Shown here one piece after another: positions 1-9,291 of a stretch of 64,000 nt of DNA; positions within the stretch are counted from its first letter, which is position 1; every line of letters starts with the position of its first letter. A program made the position numbers and the translations under genes. The DNA lies in contig NZ_QENZ01000003.1 in the NCBI RefSeq assembly GCF_003096835.1, positions 744,001-808,000 of the forward strand. The letters are read 5' to 3'. The notes beneath the pieces were generated by a model. The model saw only the letters and a list, made by a program, of their open reading frames with translations, was not told the DNA's origin and searched no databases. The stretch comes from Balneicella halophila. Lineage in GTDB: Bacteria > Bacteroidota > Bacteroidia > Bacteroidales > Balneicellaceae.

Positions 1-8
1 GTTGTTAT

Positions 9-1028
9 TTAATCTTGTTCTGAGAATGTTTTCATAAACGTTTCGACAACTTTCATCATATTTTTAGAGCCACAAAAGAAAGGTACTCGTTGATGCAACT
101 CTTTGGGCTCTAAATCTAATATACGTGTAAATCCATCTGTCGCTTTACCTCCTGCCTGCTCTGCTATGAATGCCATTGGGTTACATTCATAGAGTAATCG
201 TAGTTTCCCATTAGGATGGTTCGTACCAGAAGGGTAAATATAAATACCTCCTTTTACCATATTTCTATGAAAATCAGCAACTAAAGAGCCTACATATCTA
301 GAGGTGTAAGGTCTGTTACCTTTCTTTTCTTGACAATATTTTAGATATTGTTTTACCCCCATTGGAAAGTGGATATAGTTTCCTTCATTGATAGAATAAA
401 TAGTTCCCGCCTCAGGAAATTTCATATTTGGGTGTGAAAGATAAAATGCTCCAATAGATGGATCAAGCGTAAATCCATTGACTCCATTTCCGGTAGTATA
501 GACTAAGATAGTGGATGAGCCATAGAGAACATAACCTGCAGCAACCTGCTTGTTCCCTGGTTGTAGTAAATCTTGCTCTTGCACTGGTGTGCCAGGCTCA
601 GTAATTCTCCTGTAAATGGAAAAAATCGTCCCTATTGAGATATTGACATCTATATTTGATGAGCCATCCAAAGGATCCATCAGCACCACATATTTATTGT
701 GCTTGCCATTGTCTTTGTCTGAAACAACAATATAGTCTTCTTCTTCCTCCGAAGCGATGGCACAGACCACTTCACGACTTGTTAAAGCATCGATAAATGT
801 ATTGTGTGCCAATACATCTAACTTCTGCTGTGTCTCTCCTTGGATATTTTCTTTTCCTGAGGCACCAAGGACATCAACGAGTCCTGCTTTGTTAACTTCT
901 CTATTTACAACACGAGCAGCTAAACGTATAGAGCTTAAAAGACTAGAAAGTTCACCCGTAGAATAGGGGAAATCTGCTTGTCTTTGAATAATAAATTCAC
1001 CTAAGGTAATTGGTGTGTTGGGTTGCAT
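9..1028 (-). CDS. fbp: Fructose-1,6-bisphosphatase class 1
   Basis: Hydrolyses fructose-1,6-bisphosphate to fructose-6-phosphate, the committed step of gluconeogenesis, in the cytoplasm. The 339-residue product has the usual class 1 length. It carries the metal- and phosphate-binding motif DPLDGSSN at residues 118-125, followed by the family's conserved SIGTIFSIY stretch. An acidic EEEEDY segment near residue 95 matches the metal-binding loop region. It is the last gene of a minus-strand group (pdxJ, hydrolase, thioredoxin-like lipoprotein, fbp), 51 bp after its neighbour. A TATCTTTA-like -7 element on the minus strand (1053-1060) could give it its own promoter. The class II aldolase of the same pathway lies at 14.9 kb. 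Identification is firm. Confidence 0.97.
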   Translation of the reverse strand: MQPNTPITLGEFIIQRQADFPYSTGELSSLLSSIRLAARVVNREVNKAGLVDVLGASGKENIQGETQQKLDVLAHNTFIDALTSREVVCAIASEEEEDYIVVSDKDNGKHNKYVVLMDPLDGSSNIDVNISIGTIFSIYRRITEPGTPVQEQDLLQPGNKQVAAGYVLYGSSTILVYTTGNGVNGFTLDPSIGAFYLSHPNMKFPEAGTIYSINEGNYIHFPMGVKQYLKYCQEKKGNRPYTSRYVGSLVADFHRNMVKGGIYIYPSGTNHPNGKLRLLYECNPMAFIAEQAGGKATDGFTRILDLEPKELHQRVPFFCGSKNMMKVVETFMKTFSEQD

Positions 1029-1079
1029 AGTTTTTAATTTCTAAGATTTTCTTAAAGATATATATTTTTAAAGAAATTG

Positions 1080-1592
1080 TTAATTATTTGCAATCTCTTT
1101 TTCCAATATTCTCTCAATTTTTGGATCATCAGCTTTTTTAGCATTATATAATTTGATGGAACCGTCCTTTCCTAAAATCATAAATCGCGGAATCCAGTTT
1201 AGTTCTATCGAAGTCAGAAAGTTGGTTTTCCACTCGGAGCCGAGATAATAATGCTCTCCCTTGATATCATATTTTTCTAAAGCTTTATGCCAAGCTTCTT
1301 TATCTTTATCCATAGACGAGTATAGGAAAGTGACCTGTGCCCCGTACTTTTCTTTCAGAAATTTAACCGTCGGTAAACTGTGCAAACAATCACCACACCA
1401 TGATGCCCAAATATCAATAAGTACAATCTCTCCTTTATAATTATTCAACATCTCTTTTACTGTAAGAGTTTCTCCCTGCGTTGTCTTCACTTTATCATCT
1501 AAGGCTTTTGTATCGAATGATGTTGGTTCGCTTTTCTTACATTGTATAAAAAATAAAGGAATTGTTAGCACTAATAGGATATATTTTTTCAT
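1080..1592 (-). CDS. TlpA-like thioredoxin-fold lipoprotein
   Basis: A 170-residue envelope thioredoxin-fold protein, likely a thiol-disulfide reductase acting in the periplasm. The N-terminus is a lipoprotein signal ending in FFIQC with the lipidated Cys at residue 18. The active site is WCGDC (residues 65-69), so both redox cysteines are present, and the preceding DIWAS matches the TlpA/AhpC-TSA fold. It lies 8 bp after the hydrolase gene and probably belongs to the pdxJ transcript. The natural partner is not shown by the sequence. The family is clear; the exact substrate is not. Confidence 0.85.
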   Translation of the reverse strand: MKKYILLVLTIPLFFIQCKKSEPTSFDTKALDDKVKTTQGETLTVKEMLNNYKGEIVLIDIWASWCGDCLHSLPTVKFLKEKYGAQVTFLYSSMDKDKEAWHKALEKYDIKGEHYYLGSEWKTNFLTSIELNWIPRFMILGKDGSIKLYNAKKADDPKIERILEKEIANN

Positions 1593-1600
1593 GGTTGTTG

Positions 1601-2377
1601 TTATTTTATAAAATACAAAATGGTTTTAATCACAAGTTCGGGTTGCTCGGCATGCAGCCAATGCCCCGCATTAGGTATGACAGTAAGCTCAGAATTTGAA
1701 AACGATTTTCTGATAATAAAATCATCCTCTAAAGTTAAGTAATGAGAATTTTCACCTTTAATAAATAATGCTGGTACTTTTGTTTGCAGTTTATCCCAAC
1801 CTTCAGTGCCACCAGTTATGTTTTCTAGTTTGTCGTAAAGAACAGGAAGGTTGATACGCCATTCAAAAGTTTTATCTTTCTTCCTATGAAGATTTTTCAT
1901 AACCAGCTTAACAACCTTTTCACTTTTAAGCAAAGAAGTTAGCTGTTCTTCTATTTCTTTTCTTCTATCTACCTCATCGAGATCTAAACTGCGCATCACA
2001 TCTAAAATCTTAATGTGTCCGTCATAATTTATCGTGTAATTTTTAGGTGCAATATCAGCAACAATCAATTTATCCACTCTATCAGGATAGGTAAGCGTAA
2101 AAAGCATGGCTACTTTTCCACCCATAGAATGTCCAAGAATAATCGCTTTTTTTAACTCATGGTCATTCATGTATTCTTTAATATCTTCTGCCATTACAGT
2201 ATAATTATGCTCATCACTGTGAGGGGAACGCCCATGGTTTCGTAAATCCAATCGATGAATACAGAAGTCTTCAGATAGTTCTTTAGCAATGGTTAGCCAA
2301 TTATCTGAACAACCATATAGTCCATGGAGTATTAGCAATGGTGCTCCTTCTCCGGATATTGTAGAATGTAGTTTCAT
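1601..2377 (-). CDS. Alpha/beta-hydrolase, YbfF-type esterase
   Basis: A 258-residue alpha/beta-hydrolase. The nucleophile elbow GHSMGG (residues 82-87) gives Ser84. Asp108 in VADIAP and His239 in NAGHW complete a triad arranged as in Escherichia coli YbfF, where the acid sits after strand 6. The oxyanion HG motif is at residues 18-19. There is no signal peptide, so it acts in the cytoplasm. The family hydrolyses short acyl esters or thioesters, but the physiological substrate cannot be read here. It sits 7 bp after pdxJ, so the two are almost certainly cotranscribed. Confidence 0.85.
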   Translation of the reverse strand: MKLHSTISGEGAPLLILHGLYGCSDNWLTIAKELSEDFCIHRLDLRNHGRSPHSDEHNYTVMAEDIKEYMNDHELKKAIILGHSMGGKVAMLFTLTYPDRVDKLIVADIAPKNYTINYDGHIKILDVMRSLDLDEVDRRKEIEEQLTSLLKSEKVVKLVMKNLHRKKDKTFEWRINLPVLYDKLENITGGTEGWDKLQTKVPALFIKGENSHYLTLEDDFIIRKSFSNSELTVIPNAGHWLHAEQPELVIKTILYFIK

Positions 2378-2384
2378 ACATAAA

Positions 2385-3098
2385 TTATTTCAAACAACGT
2401 TTATAGAGTTGAATTGCATTTTCTAACCCGAGATACAATGCGTCAGAGATTAGAGCATGCCCAATAGATACTTCTTTTAAATTAGGGATATTTTCATTGA
2501 AAAAAGCAAGGTTTTCTAAATTTAGATCATGTCCGGCATTGATTTCTAATCCCAATGAATTCGCCAACTCTGCAGCTTTTACAAATGGAGCAATTGCCTT
2601 ATCCCGATTCGTTGAATATTCATTTGCATAAGGTTCGGTATAGAGTTCAATACGATCTGTACCAGTATCTAATGCCCCTCGGATGTTTTCTAGTTGGGTA
2701 TCTACAAATATGGAAGTTCTGATTCCACTCTTCTTTAATTCTGAAATGATTTCTTTGAGTTTATCACGATCTGCAACAGTGTCCCATCCTGCATTAGAGG
2801 TAAGTACATCTGGAGGGTCTGGGACTAGCGTAACCTGCGCAGGTAACACTTCAAGCACCATGTTCAAAAATTCACGAGAAGGATAGCCTTCAATATTAAA
2901 TTCGGTAGATAAAATAGGCTTCAACCCATAAACGTCTTTACGAGTAATATGTCTTTCATCAGGTCTCGGATGAACTGTGATGCCCTGAGCACCAAATCGC
3001 TCACAATCTTTAGCTGCTTTTAAAACATCAGGTATATTTCCACCTCTGGCATTGCGTAGAGTAGCAATTTTATTAATATTAACGCTTAATCTTGACAT
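2385..3098 (-). CDS. pdxJ: Pyridoxine 5'-phosphate synthase
   Basis: Condenses 1-deoxyxylulose-5-phosphate with 3-amino-2-oxopropyl phosphate to form pyridoxine 5'-phosphate in the DXP-dependent vitamin B6 pathway. The 237-residue protein has normal length, the catalytic and phosphate-binding HPRPDERHI stretch (residues 43-51) and the later AGHDLN motif. It is the first gene of the minus-strand group running to fbp and is divergent from nadK. A minus-strand promoter with TTG (3191-3193 complement) and TAttTTTG (3162-3169 complement) lies upstream. Confidence 0.97.
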   Translation of the reverse strand: MSRLSVNINKIATLRNARGGNIPDVLKAAKDCERFGAQGITVHPRPDERHITRKDVYGLKPILSTEFNIEGYPSREFLNMVLEVLPAQVTLVPDPPDVLTSNAGWDTVADRDKLKEIISELKKSGIRTSIFVDTQLENIRGALDTGTDRIELYTEPYANEYSTNRDKAIAPFVKAAELANSLGLEINAGHDLNLENLAFFNENIPNLKEVSIGHALISDALYLGLENAIQLYKRCLK

Positions 3099-3161
3099 TA
3101 TTTAACAGTAACTTTTTGGCAGAATACTCAAAATAATAGAGATTTGCACAGTTTAATATCA

Positions 3162-3193
3162 CAAAAATAGTGTATTATTGCATATATACTCAA
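3162..3193 (-). promoter_or_regulatory. Promoter of pdxJ group
   Basis: Read on the minus strand, TTG at 3193-3191 is followed after 21 bp by TAttTTTG at 3169-3162. This fits the Bacteroidota housekeeping consensus TTG-N17..23-TAnnTTTG. A degenerate plus-strand element, TAttATTG at 3173-3180, for nadK lies only 3 bp away, so the two divergent promoters overlap. Confidence 0.6.
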
Positions 3194-3212
3194 TAAAACT
3201 ACTTTGAAAAAG

Positions 3213-4085
3213 ATGAAAATAGCCCTGTTCGGGAAACAGTTTAGTGAAAATTTTTTGAAAAAATTCCAATACATTTTATCTTTTCTTGATAATAATGAGG
3301 TGTATGTTCTTGTCCATCAGCGTTTAAAGAGCCATGTAGAAAATGATTTTAAAATATCATTAGAAAAATATGAGTCGTTTGAACTCTTATCTGATGATAT
3401 AGATATGCTGTTAAGCATAGGCGGAGATGGTACTTTTTTGGAAGCAGCTCTTTTAGTTGAAGATAAAAATATTCCCATTTTAGGAATTAATAGCGGACGC
3501 TTAGGCTTTTTAGCCGCGGTAGCACCTAACGAGATTGAAACTGCTCTTGATTATGTTCTAAAGAAAGATTATCAATTTGAAGAACGTTCGTTGGTTGAAA
3601 TTGTGAGTCCTAAAGAATTAATGGGAGAAACACCATTTGCACTGAATGAATTAGGTATTTTTAAAAACAATACTACTTCTATGCTTACGGTGAAAGCATA
3701 TGTAGGCGATGATTTTCTGACTTCATATTGGGCAGACGGATTGCTCATAGCAACCCCAACAGGTTCTACAGCTTATTCTTTGAGTGCAGGGGGTCCAATT
3801 GTAGCTCCTTCTTGTAAAAACTTTGTATTATCACCTGTTGCACCACATAATCTCACGGTACGTCCTATTGTTATTCCAGATAATTTGCAAGTGCGTTTCA
3901 GGGTTGAATGCCGAAGTCCACACTTCTTAATTTCTTTAGATTCCCGTTTTAAAAAAGTAAACTCAGGTACAGAAATTATAGTTCAAAAAGCTGGATTTAC
4001 TATAAAAGTCGTTAAATTTGGCGAAATGTGTTTTTATAAGACATTACGTAATAAATTGATGTGGGGAATCGACAAGCGAAATTAA
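3213..4085 (+). CDS. nadK: NAD kinase
   Basis: Phosphorylates NAD to NADP with ATP or polyphosphate. The 290-residue protein has the GGDGT motif (residues 70-74), GINSGRLGFL just after it, the NE dyad in FALNEL, and the glycine-rich TPTGSTAYSLSAGGP segment, all hallmarks of the family. The ATG at 3213 is preferred; an in-frame TTG at 3204 would add only three residues. It is the first gene of the plus-strand envelope cluster, 8 bp before the DUF6089 gene. Confidence 0.96.
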   Translation: MKIALFGKQFSENFLKKFQYILSFLDNNEVYVLVHQRLKSHVENDFKISLEKYESFELLSDDIDMLLSIGGDGTFLEAALLVEDKNIPILGINSGRLGFLAAVAPNEIETALDYVLKKDYQFEERSLVEIVSPKELMGETPFALNELGIFKNNTTSMLTVKAYVGDDFLTSYWADGLLIATPTGSTAYSLSAGGPIVAPSCKNFVLSPVAPHNLTVRPIVIPDNLQVRFRVECRSPHFLISLDSRFKKVNSGTEIIVQKAGFTIKVVKFGEMCFYKTLRNKLMWGIDKRN

Positions 4086-4093
4086 TAAGTAAC

Positions 4094-4777
4094 ATGAAAT
4101 ATTTATTTTATACAGTTTTTGCTCTATTCCCTTGCTTTGCATTTGGACAGCCTGCATCTTCTATTGATATTGGTGCTGGAGTAGGAATGAGTTCATACTA
4201 TGGCGATATCAATCAAAATAAACTATTTTACAATCCTAATATCTCATTTGATGGCATTATTCGCTATAACTTTAGTAATAGATATTCCCTAAGAGCTAAT
4301 GTGATGTCGACTAAGCTTAAAGCAGATGATATAGATTTTGAGAATCCATACCAACAAAGCAGGAAAGAATTTTTTGTACGTAATATTTTTGAAATCGGCG
4401 TTTTAGGTGAAGTGAACTTCTTCCCATATATAAACCCGCATGAATGGGGGCATAGTTTATCAACTATATATGCAACCTTAGGAGCAGGATATGCAGTTTC
4501 CTACGTTACAGGACAAGAAGACATTGGCAGTTCTAGTATTATTTTCGGTGTAGGCTACAAAAGAGTTCTAACCCGAAGATTTGCAGTAGAAGCAGAGTGG
4601 GCTTTTCGTAAGTTAGTAAATGATGAGTTTGACAATGTTGTGGATCCGATAAAAACAGGAGAAACCTCAAAATTGTTTAACAACGACTGGTACAATGTTA
4701 TAGGAGTGCGCCTGACTTATAACTTTTGGCAAAACGGTGGAAAATGTAGAACATTTGAGAAAGACACAGACTTGTAG
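4094..4777 (+). CDS. DUF6089 family outer-membrane-type protein
   Basis: A 227-residue exported protein with a cleavable signal peptide (about residues 1-18, ending AFGQ). It is rich in alternating polar/hydrophobic and aromatic strands and ends in a strand-like LTYNFW region, which suggests a small beta-barrel. In Bacteroidota this family sits between nadK and uppS/bamA, as here, and its function is unknown. I start it at 4094: an upstream ATG at 4061 overlaps nadK and would bury the signal peptide. The next gene starts 2 bp after its stop. Confidence 0.8.
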   Translation: MKYLFYTVFALFPCFAFGQPASSIDIGAGVGMSSYYGDINQNKLFYNPNISFDGIIRYNFSNRYSLRANVMSTKLKADDIDFENPYQQSRKEFFVRNIFEIGVLGEVNFFPYINPHEWGHSLSTIYATLGAGYAVSYVTGQEDIGSSSIIFGVGYKRVLTRRFAVEAEWAFRKLVNDEFDNVVDPIKTGETSKLFNNDWYNVIGVRLTYNFWQNGGKCRTFEKDTDL

Positions 4778-4778
4778 C

Positions 4779-5507
4779 ATGCAAATAGACGAAAAGAATA
4801 TACCAAAGCATATTGCCATTATTATGGATGGGAATGGACGTTGGGCAAAAAAACACCTTCTACCCCGTGCTTTAGGACACAGAGAGGGCGTGAAAGCTGT
4901 AGAGCGAACCCTAGAAGCAGCAGGAAAGTTAGGGGTTAGATATCTAACCTTATACGCATTTTCTACCGAAAACTGGGGGAGACCACAAGAAGAAGTAAAA
5001 GCGTTGATGGAGCTTTTAGCACGGGCATTAGAAAAGTATGAAGCCAAGCTTAAAAGAAATAATGTATCACTTCGCGTTATTGGTGACTATAGGCAGTTTC
5101 CTGAATCCTTGGTAAATAAAATTGATGATGTGATAGAGTCAACTTCAACCAACACTGGAATAACATTAATAATAGCTCTCAACTATAGTGGTAGATGGGA
5201 GATTACCCATGCAATGCAAAGAATTGGTCAGCAAATAATGGAAGAAAAAATTCAAGTGAATGACATTAATTCTGAGCTTATAGAAAAATCACTGACAACC
5301 AATTTTGCTCCTGATCCGGATTTAATTATCCGAACTAGCGGGGAGCATAGAGTTAGTAATTTTTTATTGTGGCAATGTGCTTATTCTGAATTTTATTTTA
5401 CCCCTAAATTATGGCCAGAATTTGATGAGAAGAGTTTAAAAATGGCAATAATTGACTATCAACAGCGAGAAAGAAGATTTGGCGGGTTAAAGACAAACAA
5501 TAAATGA
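4779..5507 (+). CDS. uppS: Isoprenyl transferase (undecaprenyl diphosphate synthase)
   Basis: Adds isopentenyl diphosphate units to farnesyl diphosphate in cis to make the C55 carrier lipid for peptidoglycan and O-antigen. The 242-residue product has the catalytic MDGNGRWA motif (Asp17), the GHREG motif, and the C-terminal TSGEHRVSNFLLWQ region (about residues 186-199) with the IPP-binding Arg and Glu. The ATG at 4779 is preferred; one at 4737 lies inside the upstream gene. bamA follows directly, so carrier synthesis and barrel assembly are linked in one transcript. Confidence 0.96.
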   Translation: MQIDEKNIPKHIAIIMDGNGRWAKKHLLPRALGHREGVKAVERTLEAAGKLGVRYLTLYAFSTENWGRPQEEVKALMELLARALEKYEAKLKRNNVSLRVIGDYRQFPESLVNKIDDVIESTSTNTGITLIIALNYSGRWEITHAMQRIGQQIMEEKIQVNDINSELIEKSLTTNFAPDPDLIIRTSGEHRVSNFLLWQCAYSEFYFTPKLWPEFDEKSLKMAIIDYQQRERRFGGLKTNNK

Positions 5508-5515
5508 AAATAAAT

Positions 5516-5523
5516 TATCTTTG
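5516..5523 (+). promoter_or_regulatory. -7 element before bamA
   Basis: TATCTTTG matches TAnnTTTG exactly and ends 5 nt before the bamA ATG at 5528. No good TTG lies 17-23 bp upstream. If used, transcription would start about at the ATG, giving a leaderless or nearly leaderless message in addition to readthrough from uppS. Confidence 0.45.
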
Positions 5524-5527
5524 CAAA

Positions 5528-8044
5528 ATGATAAAAAAAATAGGAATCATATTAGTGATGATTTTTGCTGGGGCGTTTGCCTGGGCACAAGACACTGATA
5601 CGATATATAATTTGGAGGTAGATTACAATGCTCCTGTTATTTACGAGGTGGCTGCGTTGAAGGTCGAAGGAGTAAAACATCTGGATAAGGAAGTGATAAA
5701 ACAATTACTCCGTATCTCTGTCGGGGACAAATTGCAAGTGCCGGGAGATGATATTTCTCTAGGCATAAAACGTCTGTATAGACAAGGGTTATTTTCAGAT
5801 ATTAAGTTAATTGCAGACAAAGTTGTAGGAAATCAAATTTATCTTACTCTTGAAGTAGAAGAGAGACCACAACTAACTACCATCAATTTTACAGGAATAA
5901 AATCATCCGAAGAAAAAAAATTAATTGAAAAAACAGCACTTTCCAAAGGAGGTTATTTTACTGCAAACCTAAAAAACAGAATCAAACTAATTGTCCAAAA
6001 TTATTATAAAGAAAAAGGGTTTAACAATGTAGGTGTTACTTTTGAACAAACTCCAGATCCTGATATTCCCAATGCTGTAGGTCTAAAGATAAACATTGAT
6101 AAAAATAAGGTTGTTAAAGTCAGGGATATCATTATTACAGGTAATGACAATCTTTCAGACCATAAGCTCATAAAGGCGATGAAGAAGACCAAAGAAAAAA
6201 ATTGGCGATACTTTTTCCGTTCAAAGAAATTTTCTGAAAAAGAATTTAAAAACGACCGCGTTTTATTGATAGAAAAATACAATGAATTTGGTTATAGAGA
6301 TGCTAAAATTGAATCTTATAAAATAGAGGAAGTTGAAAAGAATAGAATTAATATTCATTTAGATATCGACGAGGGAAATCGTTATTATTTTAACGACATA
6401 CAATGGGTAGGTAATACAGTATATTCTAGTGATTTCTTAACAAGAGTTCTCAAGATTAGCAAAGGTGATATATATAATAAGAAATTATTAGATGATAGAA
6501 TCAGCAACGATGATGATGCCGTAAGTAATCTTTATTTTGATAATGGTTACTTGTTTTCTAGAATGATACCGAAAGAAATTGTAAAAGGGAAAGATTCCAT
6601 TGACCTTGAAATTAGTGTGATTGAAGGACAGCAAGCTACCATAAATAAAGTGATAATCACAGGTAATGATCGTACTCACGAGCACGTTATTCGTAGAGAG
6701 TTGTGGGTTTACCCTGGAGATTTATTTAGCAAGACAAAGATCATTCGTAGTATTAGAGAACTTGCCAACCTTGGATTATTCGATCCCGAACAACTTCAGC
6801 CAGATATACAGCCTGATCCTGAGAACGGTACTGCTGATATTGTGATTCCCGTAGTTGAAAAACCAAGTGACCAAATAGAATTGTCTGGAGGTTATGGTGG
6901 AGGAACTGTGATTGCCTCCGTAGGATTAAAATTCTCGAACTTTTCAATACGAAATATTTTTAATAAAGAGGCTTGGCAACCCCTTCCTACCGGTGATGGA
7001 CAAACATTATCTTTGCGTATCCAATCCAATGGAAAATATTATAGTCAATATAGCTTTTCTTTTATAGAACCATGGTTTGGTGGCAAAAAACCTAATTCAT
7101 TTAGTGTGGGAGGGTATATGTCTAATCAAACAAGATTGAGTTCATCGTATGCTGTAAGTTCTGTAAATCCTGGAGAAGATCAGCAATTTAGAGTATGGGG
7201 CGCATCAATAGGTTTAGGACGAAGATTAAATTGGCCAGACAATTATTTTACGTTGTCTAATTCTTTAAGTTTCCAACGTTACGAATTGGAAAACTGGGGC
7301 GGTTTCTACCAGTTCACTAATGGTAGCTCTAATCTTTTAAGTCTTTCAACAACCCTAGCACGTAGATCTATTGATAACCCAATATATACACGCTCTGGTT
7401 CTGACTTTTCTATTGGGTTGCAATTCACCCCTCCTTATTCATTATTTAATGATACAGATTACAGTGCCCTAGACGACGGGCATCAAGATAAGTTCCGATG
7501 GGTAGAGTTTCATAAATGGACATTCAAAGGAAAAATTTATACCCCACTTAGTCGTGATAGAAAATTAGTATTGTACACAGGAACTGAATACGGATTTTTA
7601 GGCTACTATGATAAAGACAAGCGTTCCCCATTCGAAGGGTATTCCGTAGGGGGTGATGGTATGTCTGGTTATACAGCCTATGGTAGTGACGTGATTGGAG
7701 TGCGAGGATATGAAAATAACTCTTTGACACCTATTGGTGAAGATGGACGTAGAACTACGGGTAACCTTTATGGTAAAATGACGATGGAGTTGCGTTATCC
7801 TTTATCATTAGAACAGTCTGCTACTATTTATGTATTAGGTTTTGCTGAGGCTGGTAATTCTTGGTATGATTTTGAAGATTTTCAACCGTTCAATATGTAC
7901 CGTTCTGCTGGTGTAGGCGTTCGCATTTTCTTACCTATGTTTGGACTTCTAGGAATAGATTGGGGTTATGGTTTTGATGATGTCCCAAATCAACCTGGCG
8001 CTAGTGGTGCACAGTTTCACTTTATCTTAGGACAACAATTTTAA
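5528..8044 (+). CDS. bamA: Outer membrane protein assembly factor BamA
   Basis: Central subunit of the machine that folds beta-barrels into the outer membrane. The 838-residue protein has a signal peptide (about residues 1-20, ending AWAQ). A chain of POTRA-like repeats (about residues 30-430) contains VxxIxIxGN-type strands such as VIITGNDRTHEHVI. A C-terminal Omp85 barrel (about 440-838) includes GVRGYENNS, the conserved L6 VRGY-type motif, and a terminal Phe. The start at 5528 gives a clean signal peptide; an ATG at 5504 overlaps the uppS stop. The two Skp-like chaperone genes follow it. Confidence 0.95.
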   Translation: MIKKIGIILVMIFAGAFAWAQDTDTIYNLEVDYNAPVIYEVAALKVEGVKHLDKEVIKQLLRISVGDKLQVPGDDISLGIKRLYRQGLFSDIKLIADKVVGNQIYLTLEVEERPQLTTINFTGIKSSEEKKLIEKTALSKGGYFTANLKNRIKLIVQNYYKEKGFNNVGVTFEQTPDPDIPNAVGLKINIDKNKVVKVRDIIITGNDNLSDHKLIKAMKKTKEKNWRYFFRSKKFSEKEFKNDRVLLIEKYNEFGYRDAKIESYKIEEVEKNRINIHLDIDEGNRYYFNDIQWVGNTVYSSDFLTRVLKISKGDIYNKKLLDDRISNDDDAVSNLYFDNGYLFSRMIPKEIVKGKDSIDLEISVIEGQQATINKVIITGNDRTHEHVIRRELWVYPGDLFSKTKIIRSIRELANLGLFDPEQLQPDIQPDPENGTADIVIPVVEKPSDQIELSGGYGGGTVIASVGLKFSNFSIRNIFNKEAWQPLPTGDGQTLSLRIQSNGKYYSQYSFSFIEPWFGGKKPNSFSVGGYMSNQTRLSSSYAVSSVNPGEDQQFRVWGASIGLGRRLNWPDNYFTLSNSLSFQRYELENWGGFYQFTNGSSNLLSLSTTLARRSIDNPIYTRSGSDFSIGLQFTPPYSLFNDTDYSALDDGHQDKFRWVEFHKWTFKGKIYTPLSRDRKLVLYTGTEYGFLGYYDKDKRSPFEGYSVGGDGMSGYTAYGSDVIGVRGYENNSLTPIGEDGRRTTGNLYGKMTMELRYPLSLEQSATIYVLGFAEAGNSWYDFEDFQPFNMYRSAGVGVRIFLPMFGLLGIDWGYGFDDVPNQPGASGAQFHFILGQQF

Positions 8045-8110
8045 ATATTAAAAGATGTTAATCTGAAATTTTTGGTATAAGTATTGCATAATCTCTTAAA
8101 AATAAAAATA

Positions 8111-8641
8111 ATGAAAAAGCTTCTTGTCTTCTTAATAACATTTGTTAGCATTAGTTTCGTATATGCTCAACAACGATATGTTTTCGTAGATACTGAGTAT
8201 ATTTTGAGTAACACACCGGAATACCAGTTAGCACAAGATGCTTTAAACAATTTGGCTAAAGATTATCAGGAAGAAATAGATTTAAAATTTGCAGAAGTTA
8301 AGGAACTCAAAAGTCAGATGGAATCTGAAGAAGTTTTTCTTTCTCCTGAAATGAGGGAAAAACGCATCAAGAATATTAAAGAGAAAGAATATCAAGTTCA
8401 GAAATTACAACAATTGTATTTTGGTGCCAATGGCGAATTATATAAGAAGCGACAATCATTAATACAACCTGTACAAGAAAAAATCTACCAAGCTGTAGAA
8501 GAATTGGCAAGAACAGGTAATTATGGAATGGTTATTGACCAAGCAGCTGCTCCAGTGATACTCTGGTCACAGCCTAAATACGATAAAAGTGATAAAATAA
8601 TAGAAATGATGCTAGGTAAAGGCGTCAAGATTGAAGATTAA
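8111..8641 (+). CDS. OmpH/Skp-family periplasmic chaperone (first copy)
   Basis: A 176-residue periplasmic holdase expected to keep barrel precursors unfolded on the way to BamA. It has a signal peptide (residues 1-19, ending VYAQ), the family's YVFVDTEYILSN opening, a long charged coiled-coil middle (about residues 45-110), and a conserved C-terminal YGMVID segment. ATG 8111 is chosen because an earlier TTG would put a charged stretch before the signal. It lies 66 bp after bamA and 30 bp before a second paralogue. Confidence 0.9.
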   Translation: MKKLLVFLITFVSISFVYAQQRYVFVDTEYILSNTPEYQLAQDALNNLAKDYQEEIDLKFAEVKELKSQMESEEVFLSPEMREKRIKNIKEKEYQVQKLQQLYFGANGELYKKRQSLIQPVQEKIYQAVEELARTGNYGMVIDQAAAPVILWSQPKYDKSDKIIEMMLGKGVKIED

Positions 8642-8671
8642 TAGAATAGAAAACCACAAAAAGTAATAAAA

Positions 8672-9181
8672 ATGAAAAAAATTTTAGTAGTATTATTTGC
8701 AGCTATGTTGGCTTTGCCAGTAGTTTCAGTAGCACAAAAGTTAGGACATATCAATTCTCAAGAGTTATTGTCTTTAATGCCTGAAAGTAAAACTGCAGAA
8801 GAAAAATTAAAAGCTAAAGAACAAGAAGTTCAAAAACAAATGCAAGATTTGCAAACTCAGTATCAAGGTTTGTTTAAAGAATATGCTGAAGCTATGGAAG
8901 CAGGATCATTGTCTGCAGAAGCACAAAAAGCTAAAGAAGATAGTTTACAAGCTATGCAAACTAAGATTCGCTCTTACCAAGAGCAAGCTCAAAAAGATAT
9001 GGAGAAATTACAAAAAGATTTATTAGGACCTATCTTTGAAAAAGCAAATAAAGCGATTCAAACAGTTGGGACGAACAATGGATTCACTTATGTTTTCGAC
9101 ACCAGTGCACGTTCTATTGTTTTTGTATCGCCTAATAGCGAAGATATTCTTCCATTAGTAAAAACAGAATTGGGCATTTAA
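8672..9181 (+). CDS. OmpH/Skp-family periplasmic chaperone (second copy)
   Basis: A 169-residue paralogue of the preceding gene. It has a signal peptide (about residues 1-21, ending SVAQ), the LGHINSQELL opening, an Ala/Gln/Lys/Glu-rich coiled coil (about 40-115), and a C-terminal FTYVFDTS segment. Tandem Skp-like genes behind bamA are usual in Bacteroidota. The middle is far more Gln/Ala-rich than in copy one, so the copies diverged long ago. A strong terminator follows. Confidence 0.9.
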   Translation: MKKILVVLFAAMLALPVVSVAQKLGHINSQELLSLMPESKTAEEKLKAKEQEVQKQMQDLQTQYQGLFKEYAEAMEAGSLSAEAQKAKEDSLQAMQTKIRSYQEQAQKDMEKLQKDLLGPIFEKANKAIQTVGTNNGFTYVFDTSARSIVFVSPNSEDILPLVKTELGI

Positions 9182-9202
9182 TAATAAGCTCAAAAAAATT
9201 CT

Positions 9203-9240
9203 AAACCACTTCCTTCACTTTTAGGGAGTGGTTTTTTATT
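9203..9240 (+). terminator. Intrinsic terminator after the bamA-ompH cluster
   Basis: AAACCACTTCC (9203-9213) pairs with GGGAGTGGTTT (9224-9234) in an 11-bp stem with one G-T wobble, followed by TTTTTT-ATT. It closes the envelope cluster and separates it from gmhA. Confidence 0.9.
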
Positions 9241-9263
9241 TACTGTTCTCTATGATATTTTTC

Positions 9264-9271
9264 TATCTTTG
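9264..9271 (+). promoter_or_regulatory. -7 element of gmhA operon
   Basis: TATCTTTG, an exact TAnnTTTG match, lies 20 bp before the gmhA ATG and just after the terminator. A clear TTG at the -33 distance is not present. Confidence 0.55.
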
Positions 9272-9291
9272 AGAATTCTAATCTTTTAAAT

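Noticed and set aside
4667-5047. A 126-residue minus-strand frame over the DUF6089-uppS junction
   Set aside because: Antisense to two well-supported genes with strong family motifs.
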